Source: Candidatus Methanoperedentaceae archaeon
GTDB lineage: Archaea > Halobacteriota > Methanosarcinia > Methanosarcinales > Methanoperedenaceae
Direction of reading: 5' to 3'
Length of the DNA stretch: 5,642 nucleotides
Assembly: GCA_013331375.1 (NCBI GenBank)
Contig: DUGO01000120.1
Coordinates: forward strand, 1,203-6,844
Part shown: positions 1-5,193 of the stretch, piece after piece
Layout of the letters: every line of letters begins with the position of its first letter
Position numbering within the stretch: position 1 is the stretch's first letter
Position numbers and translations under genes: made by a program
The notes under the pieces: generated by a model
Told to the model about the DNA's origin: nothing
Database searches by the model: none
Seen by the model: only the letters and a program-made list of their open reading frames with translations

Positions 1-413
1 GGGTCGATATGTACGCCCGCCTCGTCCATTGCCCGCTCTATCCGGTCGGGCGGGTGCGGCGTCTTGGTCTGCGGGTTGATGGCATTGCGCGCTATCATGC
101 CGACGACCTGCTTTTTCTTGTCCTCCTGGATTTTTTTCCTCTGCTCTGTCGTCAGCTGGAGTTCGCCTTCCCTGATTATGCGTGCTGCCGCCTGGATGAC
201 GTCACCCGTGCCGAAGGCTGCGGTGACGTCCGATTCGGCAGGTCTGTCTCCGCTGTGCGCATTTTCAAATATGTCTTCGACTGCCAGTATGTCCTCTACC
301 TTTATGCTGTCCCCGCGCTTGAACGCGAGCGCTCCGTCGGGGTCAACGAGCACTTCAAAATTCTTGCCGTGCGTCTTGAGCTTAGCAATCACCGCATCGT
401 CAAGGGTGACCAT
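1..413 (-). CDS. sbds: SBDS family ribosome maturation protein, 5' part (C-terminus beyond left edge)
   Basis: Reading leftwards from an ATG at 413-411 gives 137 codons with no stop before the edge. The protein starts MVTLDDAVIAKLKTHGKNFE. It has the N-terminal FYSH domain (about residues 1-88, including FENAHSGDRPAES at 50-62 and FGTGDV at 67-72). The start of the central domain follows (IARNAINPQTKTPHPPDRIE, about 107-126). Family knowledge: SBDS/Sdo1 works in late large-subunit maturation; in eukaryotes it acts with EFL1 to release eIF6 from the 60S subunit, and an equivalent archaeal role with aIF6 is inferred. Full-length archaeal proteins have about 230-240 residues, so roughly 100 C-terminal residues are missing. 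The start lies 3 nt after the psmA stop (TAA CAT ATG), with a weak GAGGA ribosome site inside the psmA 3' end at 428-424. It is probably translated from the operon mRNA. Identity is firm; the true end cannot be seen. Confidence 0.95.
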   Translation of the reverse strand, partial: MVTLDDAVIAKLKTHGKNFEVLVDPDGALAFKRGDSIKVEDILAVEDIFENAHSGDRPAESDVTAAFGTGDVIQAAARIIREGELQLTTEQRKKIQEDKKKQVVGMIARNAINPQTKTPHPPDRIERAMDEAGVHID

Positions 414-416
414 ATG

Positions 417-1172
417 TTATTTTTCCTCTTTTTTCTCGTCCGATGCATGTGCGGCTTTCACTGCCGTGACATACTCTTCCACTTCCTGAGGCGTGAGCTT
501 CTTGAACTGCCTGGTCTTCAGCTCAATAACGCCGACTTCGATAGTGGATGCATCGAAAACGCTCTCTGAAGTAACGTATAATGCCTCAAGCCCGAGGAGA
601 ATAGCACCCCGCAGGTCTATGCTGTCATCATACTTTGACTCGAACACTTCCATAGCCTCTGTGCGTCCCGCGCCAATCCCGGTGGCTTTGTATTCGAGCA
701 GCGCCCCGCTCGGGTCGGTCTCGAACAGCCTCGCCTGGGTATCCTCGACTCCTGCAATCAGCAGGGCGGTTCCGAACGGGCGCACGCCTCCGTACTGGGT
801 GTACGTCTGCTTGAAGTCGCATACCCGCTTTGCAAGTACCTCAACGCCTATGGGCTCGTCATATGTATACTTGTTTATCTGGGCTTCCACGCGAGCCCTG
901 TCCACAAGCACCCTGGCGTCTGCGACAAGTCCTGATGTGGCAGCCCCGATGTGGTCATCTATCTGGAATATCTTCTCGATCGAAGGAGCCTCAAGCAGCC
1001 TGCTTGTAATCCTCTTATCAACAAGAAGCGCAACCCCGTCCTTCGCCTTCACTCCGACAGCAGTCGTGCCTCGCTTTACCGCTTCCCGCGCGTACTCTAC
1101 CTGGAATAGTCTCCCGTCAGGGCTGAACACTGTTATGGCCCTGTCATACCCCATCTGAGGTGCCATCTGCAT
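417..1172 (-). CDS. psmA: 20S proteasome subunit alpha
   Basis: A 251-residue protein with the complete archaeal alpha-subunit signature. The N-terminal gate segment [20 protein letters not shown] (residues 9-28) contains the YDR gate motif and the reverse-turn Pro18. SIEKI (64-68) includes Lys67, which matches the Thermoplasma Lys66 in the pocket that binds the C-terminal HbYX motif of the PAN ATPase. [16 protein letters not shown] (79-94) and [11 protein letters not shown] (124-134) are also typical. Alpha subunits are non-catalytic; they form the outer rings of the cytosolic 20S core and gate access to the beta chambers. The tail [10 protein letters not shown] is charged and probably disordered. 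The Met1 start is preferred over Met3 because AGGAG (1185-1181), formed by the last codons of rnp2, sits 8 nt ahead of it. It starts 4 nt after the rnp2 stop. No beta-subunit gene is in this window, which is usual because psmB lies elsewhere in most archaea. Confidence 0.98.
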   Translation of the reverse strand: MQMAPQMGYDRAITVFSPDGRLFQVEYAREAVKRGTTAVGVKAKDGVALLVDKRITSRLLEAPSIEKIFQIDDHIGAATSGLVADARVLVDRARVEAQINKYTYDEPIGVEVLAKRVCDFKQTYTQYGGVRPFGTALLIAGVEDTQARLFETDPSGALLEYKATGIGAGRTEAMEVFESKYDDSIDLRGAILLGLEALYVTSESVFDASTIEVGVIELKTRQFKKLTPQEVEEYVTAVKAAHASDEKKEEK

Positions 1173-1176
1173 GGTT

Positions 1177-1695
1177 TCATCTCCTGTCAGTTATATCAAA
1201 AACCGTTGCTCCAATATATCTTGTGCTTGAACGATTCATCATCTGTACCGCATTCTGGTCATCGGACAATATATCTATTTCGTCTACGACCCGTCTTACT
1301 GCCTTACCTGTGATGCCAGAACAGCGTATTTCTTTTTCTCCGGTTTCCGCTCTTAATTCAATGTCACCGAGTATATACTTTTCTGTTGCAGCCCGAATCG
1401 TGCCCGCCACGCCGCGCACCATAATCCCCACCCGCGTGCCTTTCACGGCTGTTATCGTGGCTAGCACAGCCCGCGCTTCACGGACCATGTCGCCGCTGCA
1501 CCGCACTATCCCGTGCCCACCCTTAAAAGATATGATGCGCAGCCCGCACTCACTTGAGCCCTTATCCCCGAAAAGTGAGCCTGCTGCATTCCATATCTCT
1601 GCAGCCAGGTCGCTCTGGCTTATAGCGTCCTCGGAATACGCCTCTATCGCAAGGTAGCGCCGCCTCTCCCTGAGCGTAGGAGGAAGGGGTTTCAT
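1177..1695 (-). CDS. rnp2: Ribonuclease P protein component 2 (Pop5 homologue)
   Basis: A 172-residue homologue of Pop5. It has the basic N-terminus [13 protein letters not shown] (4-16), a central strand region ([18 protein letters not shown], 51-68) and the family's late motif [17 protein letters not shown] (92-108). Pop5 pairs with Rpp30 as a heterotetramer that binds the catalytic domain of RNase P RNA and promotes cleavage of the 5' leader of pre-tRNA. Its Rpp30 partner is the gene immediately upstream. The ATG overlaps the rnp3 stop by 4 nt (ATGA), and a strong GGAGG lies at 1707-1703, 7 nt from the start, inside the rnp3 coding sequence. Both point to coupled translation. The protein is longer than the roughly 120-residue Pyrococcus form: residues about 111-172 are a C-terminal extension ([20 protein letters not shown] in its first half) whose role I cannot assign. 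The identity rests on N-terminal and core motifs plus context. Confidence 0.93.
   Translation of the reverse strand: MKPLPPTLRERRRYLAIEAYSEDAISQSDLAAEIWNAAGSLFGDKGSSECGLRIISFKGGHGIVRCSGDMVREARAVLATITAVKGTRVGIMVRGVAGTIRAATEKYILGDIELRAETGEKEIRCSGITGKAVRRVVDEIDILSDDQNAVQMMNRSSTRYIGATVFDITDRR
1181..1185 (-). promoter_or_regulatory. Ribosome binding site of psmA at the end of rnp2
   Basis: AGGAG is formed by the last two sense codons of rnp2 (AGG AGA), followed by its TGA stop, and is 8 nt from the first psmA ATG. It favours the MQMAPQM start over the internal Met3. Confidence 0.75.
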
Positions 1696-2363
1696 ACGAC
1701 CACCTCCAGCCCTTGCATCAACCTGCCTTTGTTCAGGATATCCAGTGGGGTTGTGCTGAGCGCGCGTACCGACTCCTCGAGCGTCATGCCGAACAGCATG
1801 GCGAGGGCTGCCATCTCTCGAGGCGCCCGAAGGTCATAGTGCGAGCGTGCGCCGCTTGCTAGAACCACAGGTACGCCGTATTTTCTCGCAAGCATGAGAT
1901 TTTTCCGGTGCATGGATAGAGCCTGGATGCGCTGGCTGCCCCGCAGCAAAAGCCCGCCGATATTGAAGCCAAGGGCAATGTGATTGTCTCTCGCAAGCTT
2001 TGCAAGCACGTGGTTGAACTCAAGCGGGTTTTCAAGTATATCCACCCTGCTGCTCTTCAGGGCAGCTTCGTTTAGCTCTTCAGAGCCGCCGCGCACTATT
2101 ATCACATCAAATTGCTGCCCGTACTTCGCGATATCTTTCTCAAGTCTTGAGGGCTTGTCAGGGCAGAGCTCGACGCCCAGCCGCACCTCAGCACCAATTC
2201 CGGATGTACCGGATGCGGCGCCTGTAATAAACTCCGGAAGATTGGCGACACATATCCCTGTATAGCCCATCCTTGCTGCAGCGAGCGACATGCGGTTTTG
2301 CGAGTCTGCGCACTGCGGCATTGCATGAACGTGGATGTCGATGAACCTGGAAGCGAACATCAT
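1692..2363 (-). CDS. rnp3: Ribonuclease P protein component 3 (Rpp30 homologue)
   Basis: A 223-residue protein of the Rpp30 family, a PHP-like TIM barrel. Visible hallmarks are FIDIHVHAMP (7-16, a DxHxH-type strand end retained from the PHP fold), FDVIIVRGGSEELN (85-98), RVDILENP (106-113), GFNIGGLLLRG (132-142) and VVLASGARSHYDLRAPREMA (166-185). The last matches the family's SGA...RxPRE segment. With Pop5 it activates the catalytic domain of RNase P RNA for 5' processing of tRNA precursors. The PHP-derived histidines are not thought to give the protein catalytic activity. The start at Met1 overlaps the stop of the upstream RNA-binding gene by 4 nt (ATGA). A second ATG directly follows, so Met2 is an equally possible start. 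Length is normal for the family. Confidence 0.96.
   Translation of the reverse strand: MMFASRFIDIHVHAMPQCADSQNRMSLAAARMGYTGICVANLPEFITGAASGTSGIGAEVRLGVELCPDKPSRLEKDIAKYGQQFDVIIVRGGSEELNEAALKSSRVDILENPLEFNHVLAKLARDNHIALGFNIGGLLLRGSQRIQALSMHRKNLMLARKYGVPVVLASGARSHYDLRAPREMAALAMLFGMTLEESVRALSTTPLDILNKGRLMQGLEVVV
1703..1707 (-). promoter_or_regulatory. Strong ribosome binding site of rnp2 inside rnp3
   Basis: GGAGG lies 7 nt ahead of the rnp2 ATG and within the last codons of rnp3. Combined with the ATGA overlap it settles the rnp2 start. It suggests that rnp2 can recruit ribosomes itself as well as by re-initiation, useful for keeping the two RNase P partners in equal amounts. Confidence 0.8.
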
Positions 2364-2776
2364 GATAGCAGCTTCCGTGCCTCACGTATGGCATTTTCGC
2401 GTTTCGCAGGGAACACCCCGAGCCTCATCCTGGCTGATATAACATCCGACGTCCCGAGCTTAATTTCCCCGAGATACGCAGCCTGCTTGTCGAACCTGAG
2501 AAAGAAGGCGCAGTCATCATCCACCCGCATATCGACCTCTTTCCCGAGCCTTCCAAGCTCGAAGGGAGAAAGCCGGGACCTGACAAGCTCGATGAATCTT
2601 TGTGCGCCGCTTTTGCTCCGTATCCTGCCCTCTATAAGTATTATCGGGTTTCCGTAGTGCCCTTCAATACGCTGCTTCTCAATATCCTCGGGAAGGAAGA
2701 GTTCCAGCGCCTTCATGACCCTGGATTCGTCCTCCGTAGCCTGCACGCTTGTGCGCAGGAGGATATTGAGTATCAT
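2360..2776 (-). CDS. COG1325/PF01877-type RNA-binding protein (predicted exosome-associated)
   Basis: A 138-residue protein without a classical catalytic motif. It resembles the archaeal RNA_binding (formerly DUF54) family, known from the same operon position between rpl15e and rnp3 in other euryarchaea. The N-terminus (ILLRTSVQATEDESRVMKAL, 2-21) looks like a beta strand followed by a helix. EGHYGNPIILIEGRI (38-52) is the most family-like stretch. VDDDCAFFLRFDKQAAYLGE (85-104) precedes a basic C-terminal helix (AKRENAIREARKLL). The fold has been compared with ribosomal protein L5. Members were predicted from gene neighbourhood to be exosome-linked, but to my knowledge the biochemical role is unproven. 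It starts 6 nt after the rpl15e stop with no strong ribosome site, and its stop overlaps the rnp3 start, so it is probably expressed by read-through of the operon. Confidence 0.85.
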   Translation of the reverse strand: MILNILLRTSVQATEDESRVMKALELFLPEDIEKQRIEGHYGNPIILIEGRIRSKSGAQRFIELVRSRLSPFELGRLGKEVDMRVDDDCAFFLRFDKQAAYLGEIKLGTSDVISARMRLGVFPAKRENAIREARKLLS

Positions 2777-2782
2777 CAGAGC

Positions 2783-3367
2783 TTATTTACCCTTGTTGCT
2801 GTTAGCCCGCAGGCTTGGTCTGATCTTTTCAGTGCCAGTGCCTTTATGCCGCATGCCGCGCCCCTTCTTTCCAGCACTGGTCTTGCCGCGGAACACGCGG
2901 TTGCCGCCTGTTAATATGAACTTCAAGTTCCTGTCGCTCTTTATGACCGGATGGGCAGGGTCAACAAGTATGATTTCAAACCACTTCTGCTTGCCGTCCT
3001 CTGCCACCCAGTATGAGTTGAGGACTTCCATGTTCGGGTAGCGGCGTGCGGCTCGCTCCTCAGCAATCCTCTGCAGGCTCTTTCCGGGGGTTATCTTGTT
3101 CACGGCCATGTTCTTGCTCTTCCTGCCCCTCTGCCAGCGCGACTTCCTTCTGGCACCGCGCCTGATCTTCGCCCTCACAAGGATGATGCCCTGCTTTGCC
3201 TTGTATCCCAGGGCTCTTGCCCTGTCAAGTCTTGTAGGTCTGTCGATTTTTATGACCGCAGGCTCGCGTCTCCATGCCTGGAGGCGCTCCCATCTGAGGT
3301 CGTCCACGTATGTACTGTCGGGATTCTTCCACGCGTCCCGTATGTATGTGTAAAATGAGCGTACCAT
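2783..3367 (-). CDS. rpl15e: Large ribosomal subunit protein L15e (eL15)
   Basis: A 194-residue protein of the normal length for archaeal L15e, an archaeal/eukaryal-specific 50S protein embedded in 23S rRNA. The N-terminus [16 protein letters not shown] is diagnostic. It is followed by [20 protein letters not shown] (24-43), [20 protein letters not shown] (46-65), a very basic tract [20 protein letters not shown] (67-86) and a glycine/arginine-rich C-terminus with [20 protein letters not shown] (168-187). The start is set by the conserved N-terminus and by AGGA at 3379-3376, 8 nt upstream. It is the first gene of the six-gene block, and its upstream region holds candidate promoters and paired sequences (see separate entries). 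Confidence 0.98.
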   Translation of the reverse strand: MVRSFYTYIRDAWKNPDSTYVDDLRWERLQAWRREPAVIKIDRPTRLDRARALGYKAKQGIILVRAKIRRGARRKSRWQRGRKSKNMAVNKITPGKSLQRIAEERAARRYPNMEVLNSYWVAEDGKQKWFEIILVDPAHPVIKSDRNLKFILTGGNRVFRGKTSAGKKGRGMRHKGTGTEKIRPSLRANSNKGK

Positions 3368-3370
3368 ATT

Positions 3371-3438
3371 GCGTTTCCTGTTTCACGGTTCAGTCCAAAG
3401 ACCACATTCCTGCGGGACTTGTCCCGCCAGTGAAACGC
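3371..3438 (-). promoter_or_regulatory. Structured leader of rpl15e with a hairpin and two alternative pairings
   Basis: On the coding (minus) strand, GCGTTTCAC (3438-3430) can pair over 7 bp with GTGAAAC (3386-3380) or, exclusively, over 7 bp with GAAACGC (3377-3371). The second pairing would bury part of the AGGA ribosome site at 3379-3376. Between them GCGGGAC and GTCCCGC (3427-3421, 3418-3412) form a perfect 7-bp inverted repeat with a 2-nt spacer, extendable by CTG/CAG with one bulged base. The complementarity is seen directly; a regulatory role, for example feedback on ribosomal-protein synthesis, is inference. If transcription starts near 3434, part of the left arm would not be in the mRNA. 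Confidence 0.35.
3376..3379 (-). promoter_or_regulatory. Ribosome binding site of rpl15e
   Basis: AGGA lies 8 nt before the rpl15e ATG and supports that start. It overlaps the 3' arm of one of the two alternative leader pairings by two bases. Confidence 0.6.
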
Positions 3439-3455
3439 TCCTCTTATTGTCGGTC

Positions 3456-3465
3456 TATACTTAAA
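3456..3465 (-). promoter_or_regulatory. Candidate proximal TATA box for the rpl15e operon
   Basis: The minus strand reads TTTAAGTATA preceded by AAAAGG, a plausible TATA box with a purine-rich BRE. A start about 25 nt downstream, near 3430-3438, would give a leader of about 65 nt, more usual for a ribosomal-protein operon than the distal alternative. The TATA match is weaker than at 3634-3643. Confidence 0.4.
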
Positions 3466-3492
3466 CCTTTTCACGGGGCTGGCTTTGCCGCA

Positions 3493-3531
3493 GTTACCAA
3501 TGCCTGCCCAAAACCGTTGGTAACTTTTTTT
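3493..3531 (+). repeat. 8-bp perfect inverted repeat followed by seven T
   Basis: GTTACCAA (3493-3500) and TTGGTAAC (3517-3524) are perfect reverse complements around a 16-nt loop. On the plus strand a run of seven T follows at 3525-3531, the form of an intrinsic terminator. No plus-strand gene leads into it. On the minus strand it would be a stem in a long rpl15e leader, preceded by A7, and could also serve as a protein-binding palindrome. Function unknown. Confidence 0.5.
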
Positions 3532-3633
3532 ATGCAAACGCTGTGAGTCAGTTGTTATTTTTCTCAACACATCGCTGGCGTGGTACGTAATACCTCGAAG
3601 CATTATTTTGCGGAGCACAACAATTTCGTCCAA

Positions 3634-3643
3634 TTTATAAATC
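3634..3643 (-). promoter_or_regulatory. Candidate distal TATA box for the rpl15e operon
   Basis: Read on the minus strand this is GATTTATAAA, a good match to an archaeal TATA box, with AA-rich sequence upstream. Transcription starting about 25 nt downstream would begin near 3610 and give a leader of about 240 nt before rpl15e. The element is nearly symmetrical, so plus-strand use is also possible although no plus-strand gene follows. Choosing between this and the proximal site is not possible from sequence alone. Confidence 0.45.
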
Positions 3644-3646
3644 TTA

Positions 3647-3707
3647 GACGGGATGAACAGGATTAACTGGATAACCAATACTTATCCTGTAAATCTGTTA
3701 TCCTGTC
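3647..3707. repeat. Long imperfect inverted repeat of ACAGGAT-type units
   Basis: The left arm (3647-3674) and right arm (3682-3707) are reverse complements apart from three mismatches and two single-base gaps, around a 7-nt loop (CCAATAC). Each arm is built from short near-repeats of AACAGGATTA form, for instance GGATGAAC, AGGATTAAC and TGGATAAC on the left, and TATCCTG, AATCTG and TATCCTG on the right. The element starts about 35 bp after the phosphatase stop and ends just before the distal TATA box. It resembles the short GGATTAACAGGAT-like intergenic repeats I recall from other prokaryotic genomes. Whether it is dispersed in this genome cannot be seen from one window. Confidence 0.65.
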
Positions 3708-3741
3708 GATATCACGAAAGTAATCACAGTCAGCGTGGGTT

Positions 3742-5100
3742 TCACTCGCTTTTCATTATCCGCCTTATGACAAGCAGCCCGGCTGCATTCACGATGCCTA
3801 CGAGCACAAGCGCCAGGGTCATGCTGCTCGCCGCGCGTTTTTGGCTCCCGCCGGGGGAGAGCGATAATGTGACGTCAGAGCTCAGTTCAAGAGCCCTTTC
3901 ATAGTAATTATCCCGGCTTCTCGCCTTCAGTGTGTAATTGGCTGGCTCGAGCCCCAGGAACATGAATGACGAATCCCCTGACGCATTTGAGACAATTGAG
4001 CCGTTTTTCCAGAGTTCGACCTCATGCTCGAACGGGGCTGCTACCTGCAGGTTCACATAATCCTTGACAGGTAATGCGCTGCCCTCTGCATAGGGCAGGC
4101 TTGAAGGGATGTCCATCACTGAAAGGATGGTGGGTGCTGCGTCCTCCTGCAGGTAATAGCCTGACACATTCGTTCTCGCATTTGGTGATATGATCAGGAA
4201 CGGGACATTTGTGCTCTCCCTTGCCTTCGCATAGTCATCGGATGCATGACCCCCTCGCCCGGAACCTGCTGTCTTGAAAGCCATACCGTGGTCTGCCGTG
4301 AGAATGAACGCGATTCCGTACTTTGAAGCCTCTGTATAAATCGCCTCTATACCCGGGTCAATGCCCTCTATCGCATTCACATAGCCATTCGCACCCAGGC
4401 TGTGACCTGCCGAATCCACGCCCCCAACATTAACCGTTAGCAGGTATCTCTCGCCCTTCCTTTTCTCCCCCATGTACCTCACAATCTCAGCCGCGGCATC
4501 AAGCCCCCACTGGTTGTAGGCTCTGTATCTGGCGAAACCGGTCTTGTTATAAAGATATCCCGCCATTTTCCTTTTCCACTCGAGCATGATGTCGTGCACA
4601 TCCCTGAGAGACTTGTTATTGAGAGATGTTTCGAGTTCTGGTTCGCTTATCGAGTTCGACTTTGCGTAGAGTACAGCATCCTGGTCGTCGAGCATCTCTG
4701 AAAAATCTCCCCTCTGCATGATAGCAATCGCGATATATCCCCGGGCATGTGCCGAGTCGTATATCGAACCGCCTGCCCCCACAAGCTCAGCATCTGCATC
4801 CGGATTCCCCGTCATTATCACCGAATGCGCAGGGATGGTGCTCGGCACAGGGACTTTTAGCTCAGTGTACGCCCCGCGTGCTGCCAATCCTGTGAGATTC
4901 GGCAAAAGGGGTCTGTCTATCACGGCTCCATCAAGTGCGAGAGGGATGCGTCCCGGGGTCGTGTAGTACGAGCCCATGCCGTCGATGATAAGCAGCACGG
5001 CTCCATTTGGACTGTCCACCTTACGCACATCTATCTCCGTAATGCCTGAGGCAGCCTGGGTAAGCAGCAGAATACTGAGAAGGCTCACAAATGCGCGCAT
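3742..5100 (-). CDS. Secreted, membrane-anchored alkaline phosphatase/sulfatase-superfamily enzyme
   Basis: A 452-residue protein with a hydrophobic N-terminal signal (1-19, LLSILLLTQAASG) and a C-terminal membrane helix (about 426-445) followed by RRIMK, which suggests an extracellular catalytic part anchored with its tail in the cytoplasm. The metalloenzyme core is complete: LLIIDGMGSYY (Asp40), PSTIPAHS (Ser87/Thr88 as likely nucleophile), GGVDSAGHSLG (Asp229, His233), LTADHGMA (Asp270, His271) and GGHASDD (His285). This is the two-metal site of the alkaline phosphatase superfamily. Residues about 352-417 form a small beta-rich, PEGA- or Ig-like domain next to the membrane. Seven N-X-S/T sequons fit a surface glycoprotein. 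The substrate (phosphate ester, sulfate ester or phosphonate) cannot be told from sequence. No ribosome site precedes the ATG, so the mRNA may be leaderless. It sits alone between two spacers and is functionally unrelated to the operon that follows. Confidence 0.88.
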   Translation of the reverse strand: MRAFVSLLSILLLTQAASGITEIDVRKVDSPNGAVLLIIDGMGSYYTTPGRIPLALDGAVIDRPLLPNLTGLAARGAYTELKVPVPSTIPAHSVIMTGNPDADAELVGAGGSIYDSAHARGYIAIAIMQRGDFSEMLDDQDAVLYAKSNSISEPELETSLNNKSLRDVHDIMLEWKRKMAGYLYNKTGFARYRAYNQWGLDAAAEIVRYMGEKRKGERYLLTVNVGGVDSAGHSLGANGYVNAIEGIDPGIEAIYTEASKYGIAFILTADHGMAFKTAGSGRGGHASDDYAKARESTNVPFLIISPNARTNVSGYYLQEDAAPTILSVMDIPSSLPYAEGSALPVKDYVNLQVAAPFEHEVELWKNGSIVSNASGDSSFMFLGLEPANYTLKARSRDNYYERALELSSDVTLSLSPGGSQKRAASSMTLALVLVGIVNAAGLLVIRRIMKSE

Positions 5101-5152
5101 GTGCCGGAAGATGATCGACCGGAATAAAAAGTTTACTAAAAATAATCAGGAT
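5101..5152 (-). promoter_or_regulatory. T-rich terminator/promoter region between the winged-helix gene and the phosphatase gene
   Basis: The minus strand carries two T5 tracts (5142-5138 and 5130-5126), typical of archaeal T-rich terminators, after the winged-helix gene. The same AT-rich stretch could hold the phosphatase TATA box: an element centred near 5127 would place the start at or next to the ATG at 5100, consistent with the missing Shine-Dalgarno. The two roles cannot be separated by eye. Confidence 0.35.
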
Positions 5153-5174
5153 ATCATCAGGAAATAATCCGGTA
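5142..5174. repeat. Three tandem 11-bp direct repeats
   Basis: Three adjacent 11-bp units are seen on the plus strand: ATAATCAGGAT, ATCATCAGGAA and ATAATCCGGTA (consensus ATMATCMGGWW). The period of 11 bp is close to one helical turn, so a protein could contact all three on the same face. They lie 42-74 bp before the phosphatase start and 20 bp after the winged-helix stop, where an upstream operator could be. Being short and imperfect, a chance origin is possible. Confidence 0.5.
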
Positions 5175-5193
5175 ATGGGGGTCGAAACGCACC

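Larger units (their letters stand above)
3368..3741. other. 374-bp non-coding region between the phosphatase gene and rpl15e
   Basis: No gene is accepted here. From right to left it contains a long imperfect inverted repeat (3647-3707), a TATA-like element (3634-3643), an AT-rich stretch, an 8-bp inverted repeat next to seven T on the plus strand (3493-3531), a second TATA-like element (3456-3465), and a stretch of short complementary segments up to the rpl15e ribosome site (3371-3438). No tRNA cloverleaf is evident. No convincing box C/D pair was found. Confidence 0.7.

Noticed and set aside
9..569. A 186-codon plus-strand frame opposite SBDS and the end of psmA
   Set aside because: It is antisense to two firmly identified conserved genes, and its translation has no recognisable motif.
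493..1158. A 221-codon plus-strand frame opposite psmA
   Set aside because: It mirrors psmA codons and is rich in Ser/Thr, as expected of an antisense shadow.
1160..1657. A 165-codon plus-strand frame opposite rnp2
   Set aside because: Antisense shadow of a conserved gene, with no domain.
3541..3580. Possible box C/D or kink-turn RNA on the minus strand (GATGTGTTGAG...CTGA)
   Set aside because: The C-box match is poor, and the bases beside the 3-nt bulge form ordinary pairs rather than the tandem G-A pairs of a kink-turn.
3250..3678. A 142-codon minus-strand reading frame across the rpl15e upstream region
   Set aside because: It runs 118 nt into rpl15e in another frame, resembles nothing I know, and spans promoter-like elements and inverted repeats. 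The basic composition may simply reflect the frame. I judge it a chance ORF, though a conserved leader peptide would be worth excluding by alignment.
5104..5124. Two CCGGAA hexamers (5104-5109 and 5119-5124) before the phosphatase start
   Set aside because: Two short copies without further symmetry are expected by chance.
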